Shown one piece after another: positions 1 to 6,150 of a stretch of 6,795 bases of DNA. Source of the stretch: Spirochaetaceae bacterium (lineage in GTDB: Bacteria; Spirochaetota; Spirochaetia; Treponematales; Breznakiellaceae). Location of the stretch: contig JAITHF010000023.1 of assembly GCA_031280115.1 (NCBI GenBank), positions 1-6,795 of the forward strand, read 5' to 3'. The notes under the pieces are model-generated. The model was not told the DNA's origin. It did no database searches and worked only from the letters and a program-made list of their open reading frames with translations. Each line of letters opens with the position of its first letter. The stretch's first letter is position 1. The position numbers and the translations under genes were made by a program.

Positions 1-55
1 CTTTATTCAGAAGCATCTCGTGCGGGGATTAAGTTTCGGCGCGGTAAAAGGATAG
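1..55 (+). CDS. Carbohydrate ABC transporter permease, MalG/UgpE type (C-terminal end only)
   Basis: The gene enters from the left edge; the readable frame starts at base 2 and ends with TAG at 53-55. The 17 visible residues, FIQKHLVRGLSFGAVKG, closely match the usual C-terminus of MalG/UgpE-type inner-membrane permeases of the CUT1 carbohydrate ABC family, which often end in a motif like Q-(K/R)-(Y/H)-x-V-(K/R)-G-L-(T/S)-x-G-A-V-K-G. The stop lies 4 bases before the ATG of the first ATPase gene, so the two are almost certainly co-transcribed and encode subunits of one importer. The transmembrane segments and the EAA coupling loop would lie upstream, outside the window. The match is short, but it is specific and the context supports it. 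Confidence 0.8.
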   Translation, partial: FIQKHLVRGLSFGAVKG

Positions 56-59
56 CAGG

Positions 60-1202
60 ATGGCTCAGATTGAACTCATAAATATCCGTAAAAAGTACAA
101 GGACGCCGTGGCGGTGGACGGCTTAAACCTTTCTATTAAAGACAACGAATTCTTTGTCCTCTTCGGCCCTGCCGGCGCCGGGAAGACCACCACCCTCAAA
201 ACTATCGCGGGCATTGAGTTCCCCCAAGAGGGCCTGGTCAAAATCGGCGGGGAAATCGTAAACCTTGTGGAACCTATGGACCGGAACGTCTCGATGGTTT
301 TTGAGAATTACGCCCTCTACCCCCACCTGTCGGTATACGATAATATAGCCTTTCCCATGCGGAGCAAGCGGTACTATAAAGACGAAGCCTTTATTAAACA
401 GGCCGTTGAACGGGTGGTCAAAATGATGAAGATCGACGGCCTGTATGAGCGGAAGCCCAGCCAGCTCTCCAACGGCCAGCGCCAGCGGGTGGCGATCGGC
501 CGGTGCCTGGTGAGAAATCCGGCGGTGTTTCTTATGGACGAGCCCCTGGCGCATCTTGACGCGAAACTGCGCCATTTCATGCGGGGGGAACTCAAAGAGA
601 TGCAGAGCGCGTTTAATACCACCACTATCTATGTTACCCATGACTTTATGGAAGCCATGTCCCTTGCGGACCGTATCGCGGTGATGAACAAGGGAAAGAT
701 AGAACAGCTTGGTACTTCTATGGAGATGTATTACACGCCGGTCAACGAATTTGTCGCCCGCCTCTTCGGGGAGCCTGAAATCAATATCTTCCCCGCAGAA
801 CTTGAAAATACTGCGGGAACCCTTACGCTGAGGGCCCTGGGGCAGAGTACGCCGCTTGTGCCGGAGGCGGACGCGGCGCGGGCGCTCAAAGCGGAACAGG
901 CCGGCACGGTAGACCTGGGCATCCGGGGTATTGATATTGCGTTCAGTTTCGCTGATGAAAAGGGGGAAGGCTGGATCAAGGGGACCGTATACGCCTATGA
1001 GCCGATCGGCAACAAAGTCATTATGACCGTGGATGTAAACGGAACGCAGATACGGGTTTCCGCGCCGAACAGCGCGAGCGCGGATCTGGATCAAACTGTG
1101 TCTCTCAAATGCAACATGAAAAACGCCTTGTATTTCAACAGCCGGACCCAGGTGTTTATCACCCGAAGCGATAGGCCCGGCAGTCCCCGGAAAAGGAGCT
1201 AG
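60..1202 (+). CDS. MalK-like ABC transporter ATPase, first of a pair
   Basis: This 380-residue protein is a cytoplasmic nucleotide-binding subunit of a CUT1-type carbohydrate importer; it hydrolyses ATP to drive the permeases encoded just upstream. Visible motifs are Tyr13 at the A-loop position, Walker A GPAGAGKT (36-43, Lys42), signature LSNGQ (136-140, where LSGGQ is usual), Walker B with Asp160-Glu161, D-loop LAHLD, and switch His194. Residues from about 240 onward form the MalK-type OB/TOBE regulatory domain. The length fits MalK (about 370). The Q-loop residue is Glu82 (codon GAG, 303-305) rather than the usual Gln. The ATG at 60 is preceded by AAAAGGA (46-52) at a 7-base spacing. The next gene starts 2 bases after the stop and encodes a second, different ATPase, so a heterodimer is likely. 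The substrate cannot be read from this subunit alone. Confidence 0.93.
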   Translation: MAQIELINIRKKYKDAVAVDGLNLSIKDNEFFVLFGPAGAGKTTTLKTIAGIEFPQEGLVKIGGEIVNLVEPMDRNVSMVFENYALYPHLSVYDNIAFPMRSKRYYKDEAFIKQAVERVVKMMKIDGLYERKPSQLSNGQRQRVAIGRCLVRNPAVFLMDEPLAHLDAKLRHFMRGELKEMQSAFNTTTIYVTHDFMEAMSLADRIAVMNKGKIEQLGTSMEMYYTPVNEFVARLFGEPEINIFPAELENTAGTLTLRALGQSTPLVPEADAARALKAEQAGTVDLGIRGIDIAFSFADEKGEGWIKGTVYAYEPIGNKVIMTVDVNGTQIRVSAPNSASADLDQTVSLKCNMKNALYFNSRTQVFITRSDRPGSPRKRS

Positions 1203-1204
1203 CA

Positions 1205-2326
1205 GTGGCGCGGATAACCCTTAAAAACGTGTACAAACGGTATGACAACACGGAAAAAAAACTATTCGGGAAAAAGAAAGCGGAAAACGCCTTCGCAGTA
1301 AAGGACCTGTCTTTTACCTGTAAGGATCATTCGTTCATCGGCATACTGGGGCCTTCCGGGTGCGGCAAATCAACCACCCTGCGGATGGTAGCGGGGCTTG
1401 AGAAAATAACCGCAGGGCAAATATTTATCGACCAGGTCTGTATCAACGATCTTTTGCCCAAAGACCGCAATATCGGGCTTGCCTTTGAGGATTACGCCCT
1501 CTATCCGCCGCTCACGATATATGACAATTTGGCCTTTAACCTCAAGGCGAAAAATATGCCCCCCGCTGAAATCAAAAAAGCCATCGGCAGGGTCGCGCCG
1601 CTCCTTAAAGTGGACGAGCTTTTACACATGAAGCCCAGCGCGCTTTCCGGCGGGCAGAAACAGCGGGTCAATATCGCCCGGGCCATTGTCCGGCAGCCCG
1701 CCCTTTTACTGCTGGACGAGCCGTTAAGCCACCTTGACGGCAAGATGCGCCAGACCCTGCGGCAGGAAATCAAGCGCATGCACCGGGAAATCGAATGTAC
1801 CACGATTATCGTTACCCACGACCAGATTGAGGCCATGTCTCTTTCGGATGTTATTATCATTATGAAAGACGGCGAATTACAGCAGATGGGTTCCCCTCTT
1901 GAAGTGTACGATAAGCCGGTCAACGAGTTTGTGGCAGGCTTTATCGGGGAACCGCCTATGAACCTTATCCCGTCGGTCATCGCCAAAGCAGAGAGCGGGT
2001 TTTTCTTTACGTTTAAGGGAAGCCCTTTGCGGGTGCAGCTTCCCCAGCGCTACAGCGCCTTGGCCTCAGACGCTATGGCCGTTACCCTGGGCGTGCGCCC
2101 TATGGATGTGCGTATCACTGATACGGACACCAGCACGCCGGCGCCGGTAGCGGTCTATGAAAACTTCGGCGACGAGCGGCGGGTCGGCGTGCGGGTCGGG
2201 GACGGCCTCCTTAATATCACCACCACTGAAGACGTGTTTTATGCGCCGGGGGATACTATCCGCCTTGATTTTAACGCGGAGAAAACCCATTTGTTTAATC
2301 CTGAGACGGGCATCGCCCTCTCTTAA
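1205..2326 (+). CDS. MalK-like ABC transporter ATPase, second of a pair
   Basis: This 373-residue MalK-family ATPase probably pairs with the preceding ATPase beneath the membrane permeases. It has Tyr13 at the A-loop, a short lysine-rich insertion (about residues 15-28) in the first N-terminal loop, Walker A GPSGCGKS (49-56, Lys55), signature LSGGQ (147-151), Walker B Asp171-Glu172, D-loop LSHLD, and switch His205. A C-terminal regulatory domain begins near residue 250. As in its partner, the Q-loop carries Glu (Glu95, codon GAG at 1487-1489) where Gln is usual. Translation starts at GTG 1205: AGGAG (1194-1198), inside the end of the previous gene, sits 6 bases upstream, and the N-terminus MARITLKNVYKRY aligns with the family. 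Its signature and Walker A are closer to consensus than those of its neighbour, so the two are diverged paralogues and not a recent duplication. Confidence 0.93.
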   Translation: MARITLKNVYKRYDNTEKKLFGKKKAENAFAVKDLSFTCKDHSFIGILGPSGCGKSTTLRMVAGLEKITAGQIFIDQVCINDLLPKDRNIGLAFEDYALYPPLTIYDNLAFNLKAKNMPPAEIKKAIGRVAPLLKVDELLHMKPSALSGGQKQRVNIARAIVRQPALLLLDEPLSHLDGKMRQTLRQEIKRMHREIECTTIIVTHDQIEAMSLSDVIIIMKDGELQQMGSPLEVYDKPVNEFVAGFIGEPPMNLIPSVIAKAESGFFFTFKGSPLRVQLPQRYSALASDAMAVTLGVRPMDVRITDTDTSTPAPVAVYENFGDERRVGVRVGDGLLNITTTEDVFYAPGDTIRLDFNAEKTHLFNPETGIALS

Positions 2327-2359
2327 ACTGTCCTATTTTTTTTTAATTATTTTAATGCG

Positions 2360-2365
2360 AAGGAG
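2360..2365 (+). promoter_or_regulatory. Strong ribosome binding site of the dehydrogenase gene
   Basis: AAGGAG lies 9 bases before ATG 2375. It supports that start over the in-frame ATG at 2396, which would give the shorter N-terminus MKALVAYS and has no comparable site at the right distance. The 48-base gap after the ATPase gene is T-rich but has no hairpin, so I see no terminator separating the transporter genes from the catabolic genes. Confidence 0.7.
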
Positions 2366-2374
2366 CGCGGTATT

Positions 2375-3451
2375 ATGCGTGATTATCCAAAAACCATGAA
2401 GGCGCTGGTGGCCTACAGCAAGACCGATTACCGGTACGAGCCGGCATATCCGTCCCCGGAATGCGGGGATGATGATATTATCGTCAAAGTCGAGGGGTGC
2501 GGCATCTGCGCCGGGGACCTCAAATGCCAGCACGGGGCTGCCATGTTCTGGGGGGACGATATTCAGCCCGCATGGGTGAAGCCGCCTTTTATTCCGGGGC
2601 ATGAATTTCTGGGAACCGTCGCGGCTCTGGGCAAAAACGTTACGAATTATGCCTTAGGGGACCGGATTACTGCGGACCAGATTGTGCCCTGCGGGGAATG
2701 CCGGTTCTGTAAGAGCGGGAAATACTGGATGTGCCAGATACATAACATTCTGGGCTTTCAGGGGGAAAACAACGGGGGCATGGCTGAATACGTGCGCTAT
2801 TCCAAGAACGCGGTGCTTCACAAGGTTCCCAAGAGCCTGCCCCTTGAAAAAGCCCTGCTCATCGAGCCTTACGCCTGCTCAAAACACGCGGTTGACCGGG
2901 CGAATATCCAGTGCGACGACGTGGCGGTTATTTCCGGCGCCGGTTCTCTAGGGCTGGGCATGATAACCTATGGGGCGCTCAAAAATCCCAAAGCCCTCAT
3001 TTCCCTTGATATGTCAGACGAAAGGCTTGCAAAGGCGAAAGAGTTCGGCGCCACCCATACGTTCAACCCCTCAAAAACCGACGCGGCAGCAGAAATTATG
3101 AAGATAACCGGCGGCTACGGGTGCGACATCTACATCGAGGCCACCGGCCATCCGTCAAGCGTGGTTCAAGGGCTAAGCGCCATAAGAAAGCTTGGAACTT
3201 TCGTGGAGTTCAGCGTGTTTGCCGCGCCTACTACGGTTGACTGGTCGATTATCGGGGACCGCAAAGAGCTGGATGTGCTTGGTTCCCATTTAAGCCCCTA
3301 CTGCTTCCCCTATGTTATAGAGAACATCGCCAAAGGGACCCTTAAAACAGCGGGCATGATACGCACCATGTTTAAGCTCGAAGAATGGGAAAAAGCCTTT
3401 GAGTACGCCTCAGGCGCCCACGGGGATTTTAAGGTCGCCATTATCCCCTAG
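2375..3451 (+). CDS. Zinc-dependent polyol dehydrogenase, erythritol/L-threitol dehydrogenase-like
   Basis: This 358-residue medium-chain dehydrogenase probably oxidises a polyol to a ketose with NAD+ in the cytoplasm. Catalytic zinc ligands are visible at Cys45 and His76-Glu77 (GHE motif), with Glu163 as a further candidate. The structural zinc site is Cys106, Cys109, Cys112 and Cys120. The Rossmann motif GAGSLG lies at 187-192, and Asp211 at the end of the second strand favours NAD+ over NADP+. From memory, segments HGAAMFWGDDIQPAW (53-67) and DRKELDVLGSHLSPYC (294-309) closely resemble EltD, the erythritol/L-threitol dehydrogenase of Mycobacterium smegmatis that makes erythrulose. The downstream kinase and isomerase genes fit that reaction. 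Sorbitol, threonine or other polyol dehydrogenase activity cannot be excluded from sequence alone. The family call is firm; the substrate is inferred. Confidence 0.85.
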   Translation: MRDYPKTMKALVAYSKTDYRYEPAYPSPECGDDDIIVKVEGCGICAGDLKCQHGAAMFWGDDIQPAWVKPPFIPGHEFLGTVAALGKNVTNYALGDRITADQIVPCGECRFCKSGKYWMCQIHNILGFQGENNGGMAEYVRYSKNAVLHKVPKSLPLEKALLIEPYACSKHAVDRANIQCDDVAVISGAGSLGLGMITYGALKNPKALISLDMSDERLAKAKEFGATHTFNPSKTDAAAEIMKITGGYGCDIYIEATGHPSSVVQGLSAIRKLGTFVEFSVFAAPTTVDWSIIGDRKELDVLGSHLSPYCFPYVIENIAKGTLKTAGMIRTMFKLEEWEKAFEYASGAHGDFKVAIIP

Positions 3452-3467
3452 CCATATAACAGCATAA

Positions 3468-3500
3468 CCTCCGCCCCCGATGTACCAGCAGGGCGGCAGG
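3468..3500 (+). other. Inverted repeat in the gap between dehydrogenase and dhaK
   Basis: CCTCCGCCC (3468-3476) can pair with GGGCGGCAGG (3491-3500) if one C bulges, leaving a 14-base loop. This gives a 9-bp GC-rich stem in the 101-base gap between the two genes. No T-run follows (the next bases are TAAAATCC), so it does not look like an intrinsic terminator. It may stabilise the upstream mRNA end or separate expression of the two halves. It could also be chance in GC-rich DNA. Confidence 0.35.
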
Positions 3501-3552
3501 TAAAATCCATACAGCAACAAAACTATCCAGCAAAAAATATAAGAGGTATTTT

Positions 3553-4545
3553 ATGCAGCGTATTCTAAATAATCCCGACCATATCGTTGATGAGATGCTA
3601 CAGGGGTTTCTCAAGGCGCATAGCGATATTGTGGCGCCCACCGGCAATCCGCGGGTCATTAAGCGCCGGGATATGCCTACAGGCAGGGTCGGCGTCGTAA
3701 CCGGCGGCGGGAGCGGCCACAAGCCCGCGTTTATCGGCTATATCGGGAAAAACCTCTGCGACGCGGCGGCGGCGGGGGAGATTTGCTCCTCCCCTCCGGC
3801 AGCGGCGTTTCTTGACGCGTTCAGAGCCGCTCATCAGGGGCGGGGCGTCGCCTGTTTGTACGGCAACTACTCTGGAGACAATATGAACGTGAAAATGGCT
3901 ATAAAAATGGCAAAGAGCGAGGGCATTGAGGTAAAAGCCGTGGCCGCAAACGACGACGCGGCCTCGGCGCCCAAAGATCAGGCGGACAAGCGCCGGGGCG
4001 TTGCGGGGGAAATCTTTATGTGGAAGGCCGCCGGCGCCAAGGCCGGGCTTGGCGCAAGTCTGGACGAGGTTGTCGCCGCGGCGCAAAAAGCCGTTGATCA
4101 TACCCGAAGCGTGGGTATCGGGCTTACCCCCTGCACCCTGCCGGCAGTGGGCCGTCCGAATTTCGAGATAAAAGACGGCACTATGGAAGTAGGTATCGGC
4201 CACCACGGGGAGCCGGGCATCCAGGTCTGCCCCCTTGAAAGCGCCGCGCTTATGGCCAAACGCATGGTTGACGTGGTGCTGCCGGATTATCCCTTTATGT
4301 CCGGCGACGCTGCGGCGGTTCTGGTCTCCGGCCTGGGGGCCACGCCGGTTATGGAGCTTTATGTCCTGTATAACGAAATCCACAAGCTGATAACCGAAAA
4401 GGGCATCCGTATTCACCGCGGCTACGCGGGAAATTACTTCACCTCCCTTGATATGATGGGCGCCACCCTGACGGTGATGAAACTGGACGAGGAACTTGCG
4501 GCGCTGGTGGACGCGCCTTGTTACAGCATGGGGCTAAAACAATGA
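3553..4545 (+). CDS. dhaK: Dihydroxyacetone kinase family, DhaK (substrate-binding) subunit
   Basis: This 330-residue protein is the ketose-binding subunit of a two-part DhaK/DhaL kinase. In this family the substrate is held as a covalent hemiaminal to a histidine. All three residues known from E. coli DhaK fall at the same numbers: His56 in GGGSGHKP (51-58), Asp109 in GNYSGDNMN (104-112), and covalent-binding His218 in GIGHHGEPG (214-222). The ATG at 3553 has AGAGG (3542-3546) 6 bases upstream. The stop overlaps the DhaL start by 4 bases (ATGA, 4542-4545), which implies translational coupling. The substrate could be dihydroxyacetone, but beside an EltD-like dehydrogenase and an RpiB-like isomerase an erythrulose kinase (LerK/DerK role) is at least as likely. 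The gene family is certain; the physiological substrate is inferred. Confidence 0.93.
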   Translation: MQRILNNPDHIVDEMLQGFLKAHSDIVAPTGNPRVIKRRDMPTGRVGVVTGGGSGHKPAFIGYIGKNLCDAAAAGEICSSPPAAAFLDAFRAAHQGRGVACLYGNYSGDNMNVKMAIKMAKSEGIEVKAVAANDDAASAPKDQADKRRGVAGEIFMWKAAGAKAGLGASLDEVVAAAQKAVDHTRSVGIGLTPCTLPAVGRPNFEIKDGTMEVGIGHHGEPGIQVCPLESAALMAKRMVDVVLPDYPFMSGDAAAVLVSGLGATPVMELYVLYNEIHKLITEKGIRIHRGYAGNYFTSLDMMGATLTVMKLDEELAALVDAPCYSMGLKQ

Positions 4546-5168
4546 AAAACAGGGACGGCAAAAAGGTTCTCTTAAAAATAATACAGGCTGTTCAGGAAAA
4601 CAAGGCGTATTTGAGCGAGGTTGACGGCCTTATCGGGGACGGGGACCACGGCATGAACATGAACAAGGGCTTTACCCTCTTCGCTGGCCGGATACAGGAT
4701 ACGGATATTACGTTTACTGACGGGCTTAACCAGTTAGGGGCCCTGCTCTTTAACGAGATAGGCGGTTCTATGGGGCCGATTTACGGCGCCGTATTTACCG
4801 GCATGGCTGACGCAGGCGCGATGTTCGAGGAGATTGACGGCGAGGGGCTTGCGGCCATGCTTGACGGGGGCATAGCGGAACTTGGAGGGATAGTGGAGGC
4901 GCAGGTGGGGGACAAGACCCTGGTAGATACGCTCGTGCCGGCGCGGGACGCGCTCAAAAGCGCGCTCCGTCAGGGCAAAGGCTTTGCCCGGGCCCTTGAG
5001 GACATGAAAGCCGGCGCCCAGGCGGGGCGGGACGCCACGAAAGGCATGGCCGCCAAGTTTGGCCGCTCAAGCCGTTTAGGGGAGCGCTCCCGTGGCGTGC
5101 TTGACGCCGGCGCGGCGTCCTGCTGTATTATCCTTACTGCTATGGCTGACGGCTTGGCCGAAGATTAG
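4542..5168 (+). CDS. dhaL: Dihydroxyacetone kinase family, DhaL (nucleotide-binding) subunit
   Basis: This 208-residue protein is the ADP/ATP-binding subunit that transfers phosphate to the ketose held by DhaK. The Mg-nucleotide site is visible as VDGLIGDGDHGMNMNKG, with Asp28, Asp33, Asp35 and His36. Further family blocks are GGSMGPIYGAVF, DKTLVDTL, and near the C-terminus GRSSRLGERSRGVLDAGAAS. The length matches E. coli DhaL (about 210). I chose ATG 4542 because it overlaps the dhaK stop as ATGA and aligns with the family; an in-frame ATG at 4518 would add eight residues inside dhaK. No strong ribosome binding site precedes it, consistent with coupling. No DhaM phosphotransferase gene is in the window, so whether the phosphate donor is ATP or a PTS protein encoded elsewhere cannot be told from this window. 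Confidence 0.92.
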   Translation: MKNRDGKKVLLKIIQAVQENKAYLSEVDGLIGDGDHGMNMNKGFTLFAGRIQDTDITFTDGLNQLGALLFNEIGGSMGPIYGAVFTGMADAGAMFEEIDGEGLAAMLDGGIAELGGIVEAQVGDKTLVDTLVPARDALKSALRQGKGFARALEDMKAGAQAGRDATKGMAAKFGRSSRLGERSRGVLDAGAASCCIILTAMADGLAED

Positions 5169-5177
5169 GGGCATACT

Positions 5178-5627
5178 ATGACCATTGTTATCGGCGCGGA
5201 CAACGCGGCGCTTTCCCTGAAAGAAGTTCTTATTTCGTTTCTCAAAGACAAGGGGTTTACGGTGGAGAATATGGGCGCCGACAGCCCGGAGGATACGACG
5301 AATTATCCCAGCATAGCAAGGCGGGTATGCGAGGCGGTTATACAAAGCGGCTATACCAAGCGGGGCATACTGGTATGCGGAACCGGTATTGGCATGTGCA
5401 TCTCGGCCAACAAGTTTCGGGGTATTCGTGCTGCGGTGTGCCATGACAGTTATTCTGCTGAGCGCTCGATTCTCAGCAATGATGCGAATGTGTTGTGCAT
5501 GGGGGAGCGGGTTATCGGCCATGAGCTTGCGAAGAAGATCCTGCGTGAATGGGTATCCCTTGAGTTCAAAGACGGCCCCTCTGCCGCCAAAGTCCAAGAA
5601 ATCATAGCCATCGAGTCCCTCTCCTAA
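5178..5627 (+). CDS. RpiB/LacAB-family sugar-phosphate isomerase, probable tetrose-phosphate isomerase
   Basis: This 149-residue cytoplasmic isomerase should interconvert an aldose phosphate and a ketose phosphate. Family landmarks are Asp8, Tyr43-Pro44, catalytic Cys67 in CGTGIGMCISANK (67-79), and the block CHDSYSAERSILSNDANVL (88-106). The His that normally follows the N-terminal Asp in ribose-5-phosphate isomerase B (DH) is Asn9 here, and DYPH is changed to NYPS. As I recall, EryI/DerI-type tetrose-phosphate isomerases also lack that His and share the CISANK and SAERxxLSN wording. With the upstream dehydrogenase and kinase this suggests conversion of D-erythrulose 4-phosphate to D-erythrose 4-phosphate. 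Start ATG 5178 follows AGGGG (5167-5171), which overlaps the dhaL stop 9 bases before the start. Ordinary RpiB is the main alternative. The family is firm; the substrate is inferred. Confidence 0.88.
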   Translation: MTIVIGADNAALSLKEVLISFLKDKGFTVENMGADSPEDTTNYPSIARRVCEAVIQSGYTKRGILVCGTGIGMCISANKFRGIRAAVCHDSYSAERSILSNDANVLCMGERVIGHELAKKILREWVSLEFKDGPSAAKVQEIIAIESLS

Positions 5628-5675
5628 GCAGCCGGAGGCTGTTTCACCCCCTGCGGGCAGCCGGAGGCTGTTTCA
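5628..5675. repeat. 19-bp direct repeat, two copies, each containing a hairpin
   Basis: Positions 5628-5646 and 5657-5675 are identical 19-base copies that read GCAGCCGGAGGCTGTTTCA. Each contains the 5-bp stem CAGCC/GGCTG with loop GGA. The 10-base spacer, CCCCCTGCGG, is also found inside the adjacent 56-bp repeat, so the two repeat families are mosaic. Confidence 0.85.
5629..5644 (+). terminator. Small hairpin plus TTT after the isomerase gene, candidate weak terminator
   Basis: CAGCC (5629-5633), loop GGA, GGCTG (5637-5641) and then TTT lie directly after the isomerase stop. The stem is only 5 bp and the T-run three bases, so termination would be weak. It is the only terminator-shaped signal next to the operon end, and it is repeated 29 bases later. 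Confidence 0.35.
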
Positions 5676-5676
5676 A

Positions 5677-5826
5677 GTGCTTCCTGCGGCGATAGGGTTT
5701 GCAATTTTAGTCACCCCCTGCGGGGGATTCAGGTGCTTCTCGCGGTGAGAGGGTTTGCGGGTTTAGTCACCCCCTGCGGGGGATTCAGGTGCTTCTTGCG
5801 GCGAGAGGGTTTGCAATTTTAGTCAC
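5677..5826. repeat. 56-bp tandem repeat, about 2.7 copies
   Basis: Copies begin at 5677, 5733 and 5789 (exact 56-base period); the third stops after 38 bases. Each starts GTGCTTC, continues through AGGGTTTGC and TTTAGTCAC, and the two full copies contain CCCCC-TGC-GGGGG (5714-5726 and 5770-5782) before ATTCAG. Copies differ by a few substitutions, for example CTGCGGCGATAGG versus CTCGCGGTGAGAGG. The copies contain no start-to-stop frame that resembles a protein. The pattern suggests a palindromic intergenic repeat family of the REP type rather than coding DNA. Confidence 0.85.
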
Positions 5827-5837
5827 AACCCTCACGC
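5801..5837. repeat. Inverted repeat at the end of the tandem array
   Basis: GCGAGAGGGTT (5801-5811) and AACCCTCACGC (5827-5837) pair over 10 of 11 bases (one A-A mismatch) around a 15-base loop. The right arm lies outside the tandem repeat proper, so the hairpin exists only at the last copy. No T-run follows on either strand. Confidence 0.5.
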
Positions 5838-5858
5838 GGCGCCTCAGCGGACTTCGAT

Positions 5859-5892
5859 AGCGTTAGTGGCGCGGGGCGGGAAGCGTTAGTGG
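5859..5892. repeat. 11-bp direct repeat AGCGTTAGTGG
   Basis: Identical 11-base copies lie at 5859-5869 and 5882-5892, 23 bases apart start to start, in a very G-rich tract. The function is unknown. They could be binding sites or remnants of another repeat family. Confidence 0.6.
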
Positions 5893-5920
5893 GGGGTTTG
5901 GGGGGTCTATGACCCTCCAA

Positions 5921-5944
5921 AAAGAAAAAAAGCGCCGAAGGCGC
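5921..5944 (-). terminator. Intrinsic terminator for leftward transcription
   Basis: Read on the minus strand, GCGCC-TTC-GGCGC (5944 down to 5932) is followed by a run of seven T, then C and five more T. This is a textbook hairpin plus T-tract. A weaker second hairpin with GCGC arms (5957-5969) followed by CCTTTTT lies just before it in the minus-strand direction. On the plus strand the hairpin is followed by A-rich sequence, so it is oriented only for leftward RNA. No leftward protein gene was found to its right. Confidence 0.65.
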
Positions 5945-6130
5945 AAAAATAAAAAGGCGCCGAACGCGCAAAGAGAAAGTGCAGGACGGTGTAAAGAGAA
6001 GGCACAGGCGCGAAAGAGAAAGTATAGTGGTTCAGTTAGAAGCGGGATTGCGCAAGGTCGGGGAAAATGCTTTAAAAGTGCGAGAAAAGCGCGAACCGTT
6101 TAATACCCTTTAATAGGGTTCAACTCTTTG

Positions 6131-6150
6131 TGTTATTATAGAATTATAAT
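6131..6150 (+). promoter_or_regulatory. Candidate promoter of the mobile-element genes
   Basis: An AT-rich island contains an extended -10 element, TG-T-TATTAT (6131-6139), and a perfect TATAAT (6145-6150). I see no good -35 hexamer at 16-18 bases from either. An inverted repeat ACCCT-TTAAT-AGGGT (6105-6119) lies just upstream and could be an operator. Position before the transposase remnant supports a rightward promoter, but this rests on pattern only. Confidence 0.35.

Noticed and set aside
123..1094. Long minus-strand open frame (323 codons) opposite the first ATPase gene
   Set aside because: It is a shadow of a clear ATPase gene in GC-rich DNA; its translation shows no family motif.
3530..3547. 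Shared AAAAATATAAGAGG sequence before dhaK and at 6164-6177
   Set aside because: Probably independent AT-rich leader plus Shine-Dalgarno sequence. No further similarity extends on either side, so it is not treated as a transferred segment.
3598..4416. Long minus-strand open frame (272 codons) opposite dhaK
   Set aside because: The plus strand encodes an unmistakable DhaK with all key residues; the minus frame is a codon-bias shadow.
4518..4541. Upstream in-frame ATG for dhaL
   Set aside because: It would add eight residues inside dhaK. The ATGA overlap at 4542 and family length favour the later start.
5640..5675. TGTTTCA at 5640 and 5669 as Mu-type end sites
   Set aside because: The 7-mers match the start of the recalled Mu consensus, but they belong to a hairpin repeat at the operon end and the rest of the site does not fit well.
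5628..5826. CRISPR array
   Set aside because: The repeats are directly abutting 56-bp units with no unique spacers, and no cas genes are nearby.
5909..6103. 64-codon plus-strand frame rich in Lys and Arg
   Set aside because: Composition follows from the purine-rich DNA, it overlaps a leftward terminator, there is no domain, and only a G-run precedes the start. It is not supported as a gene.
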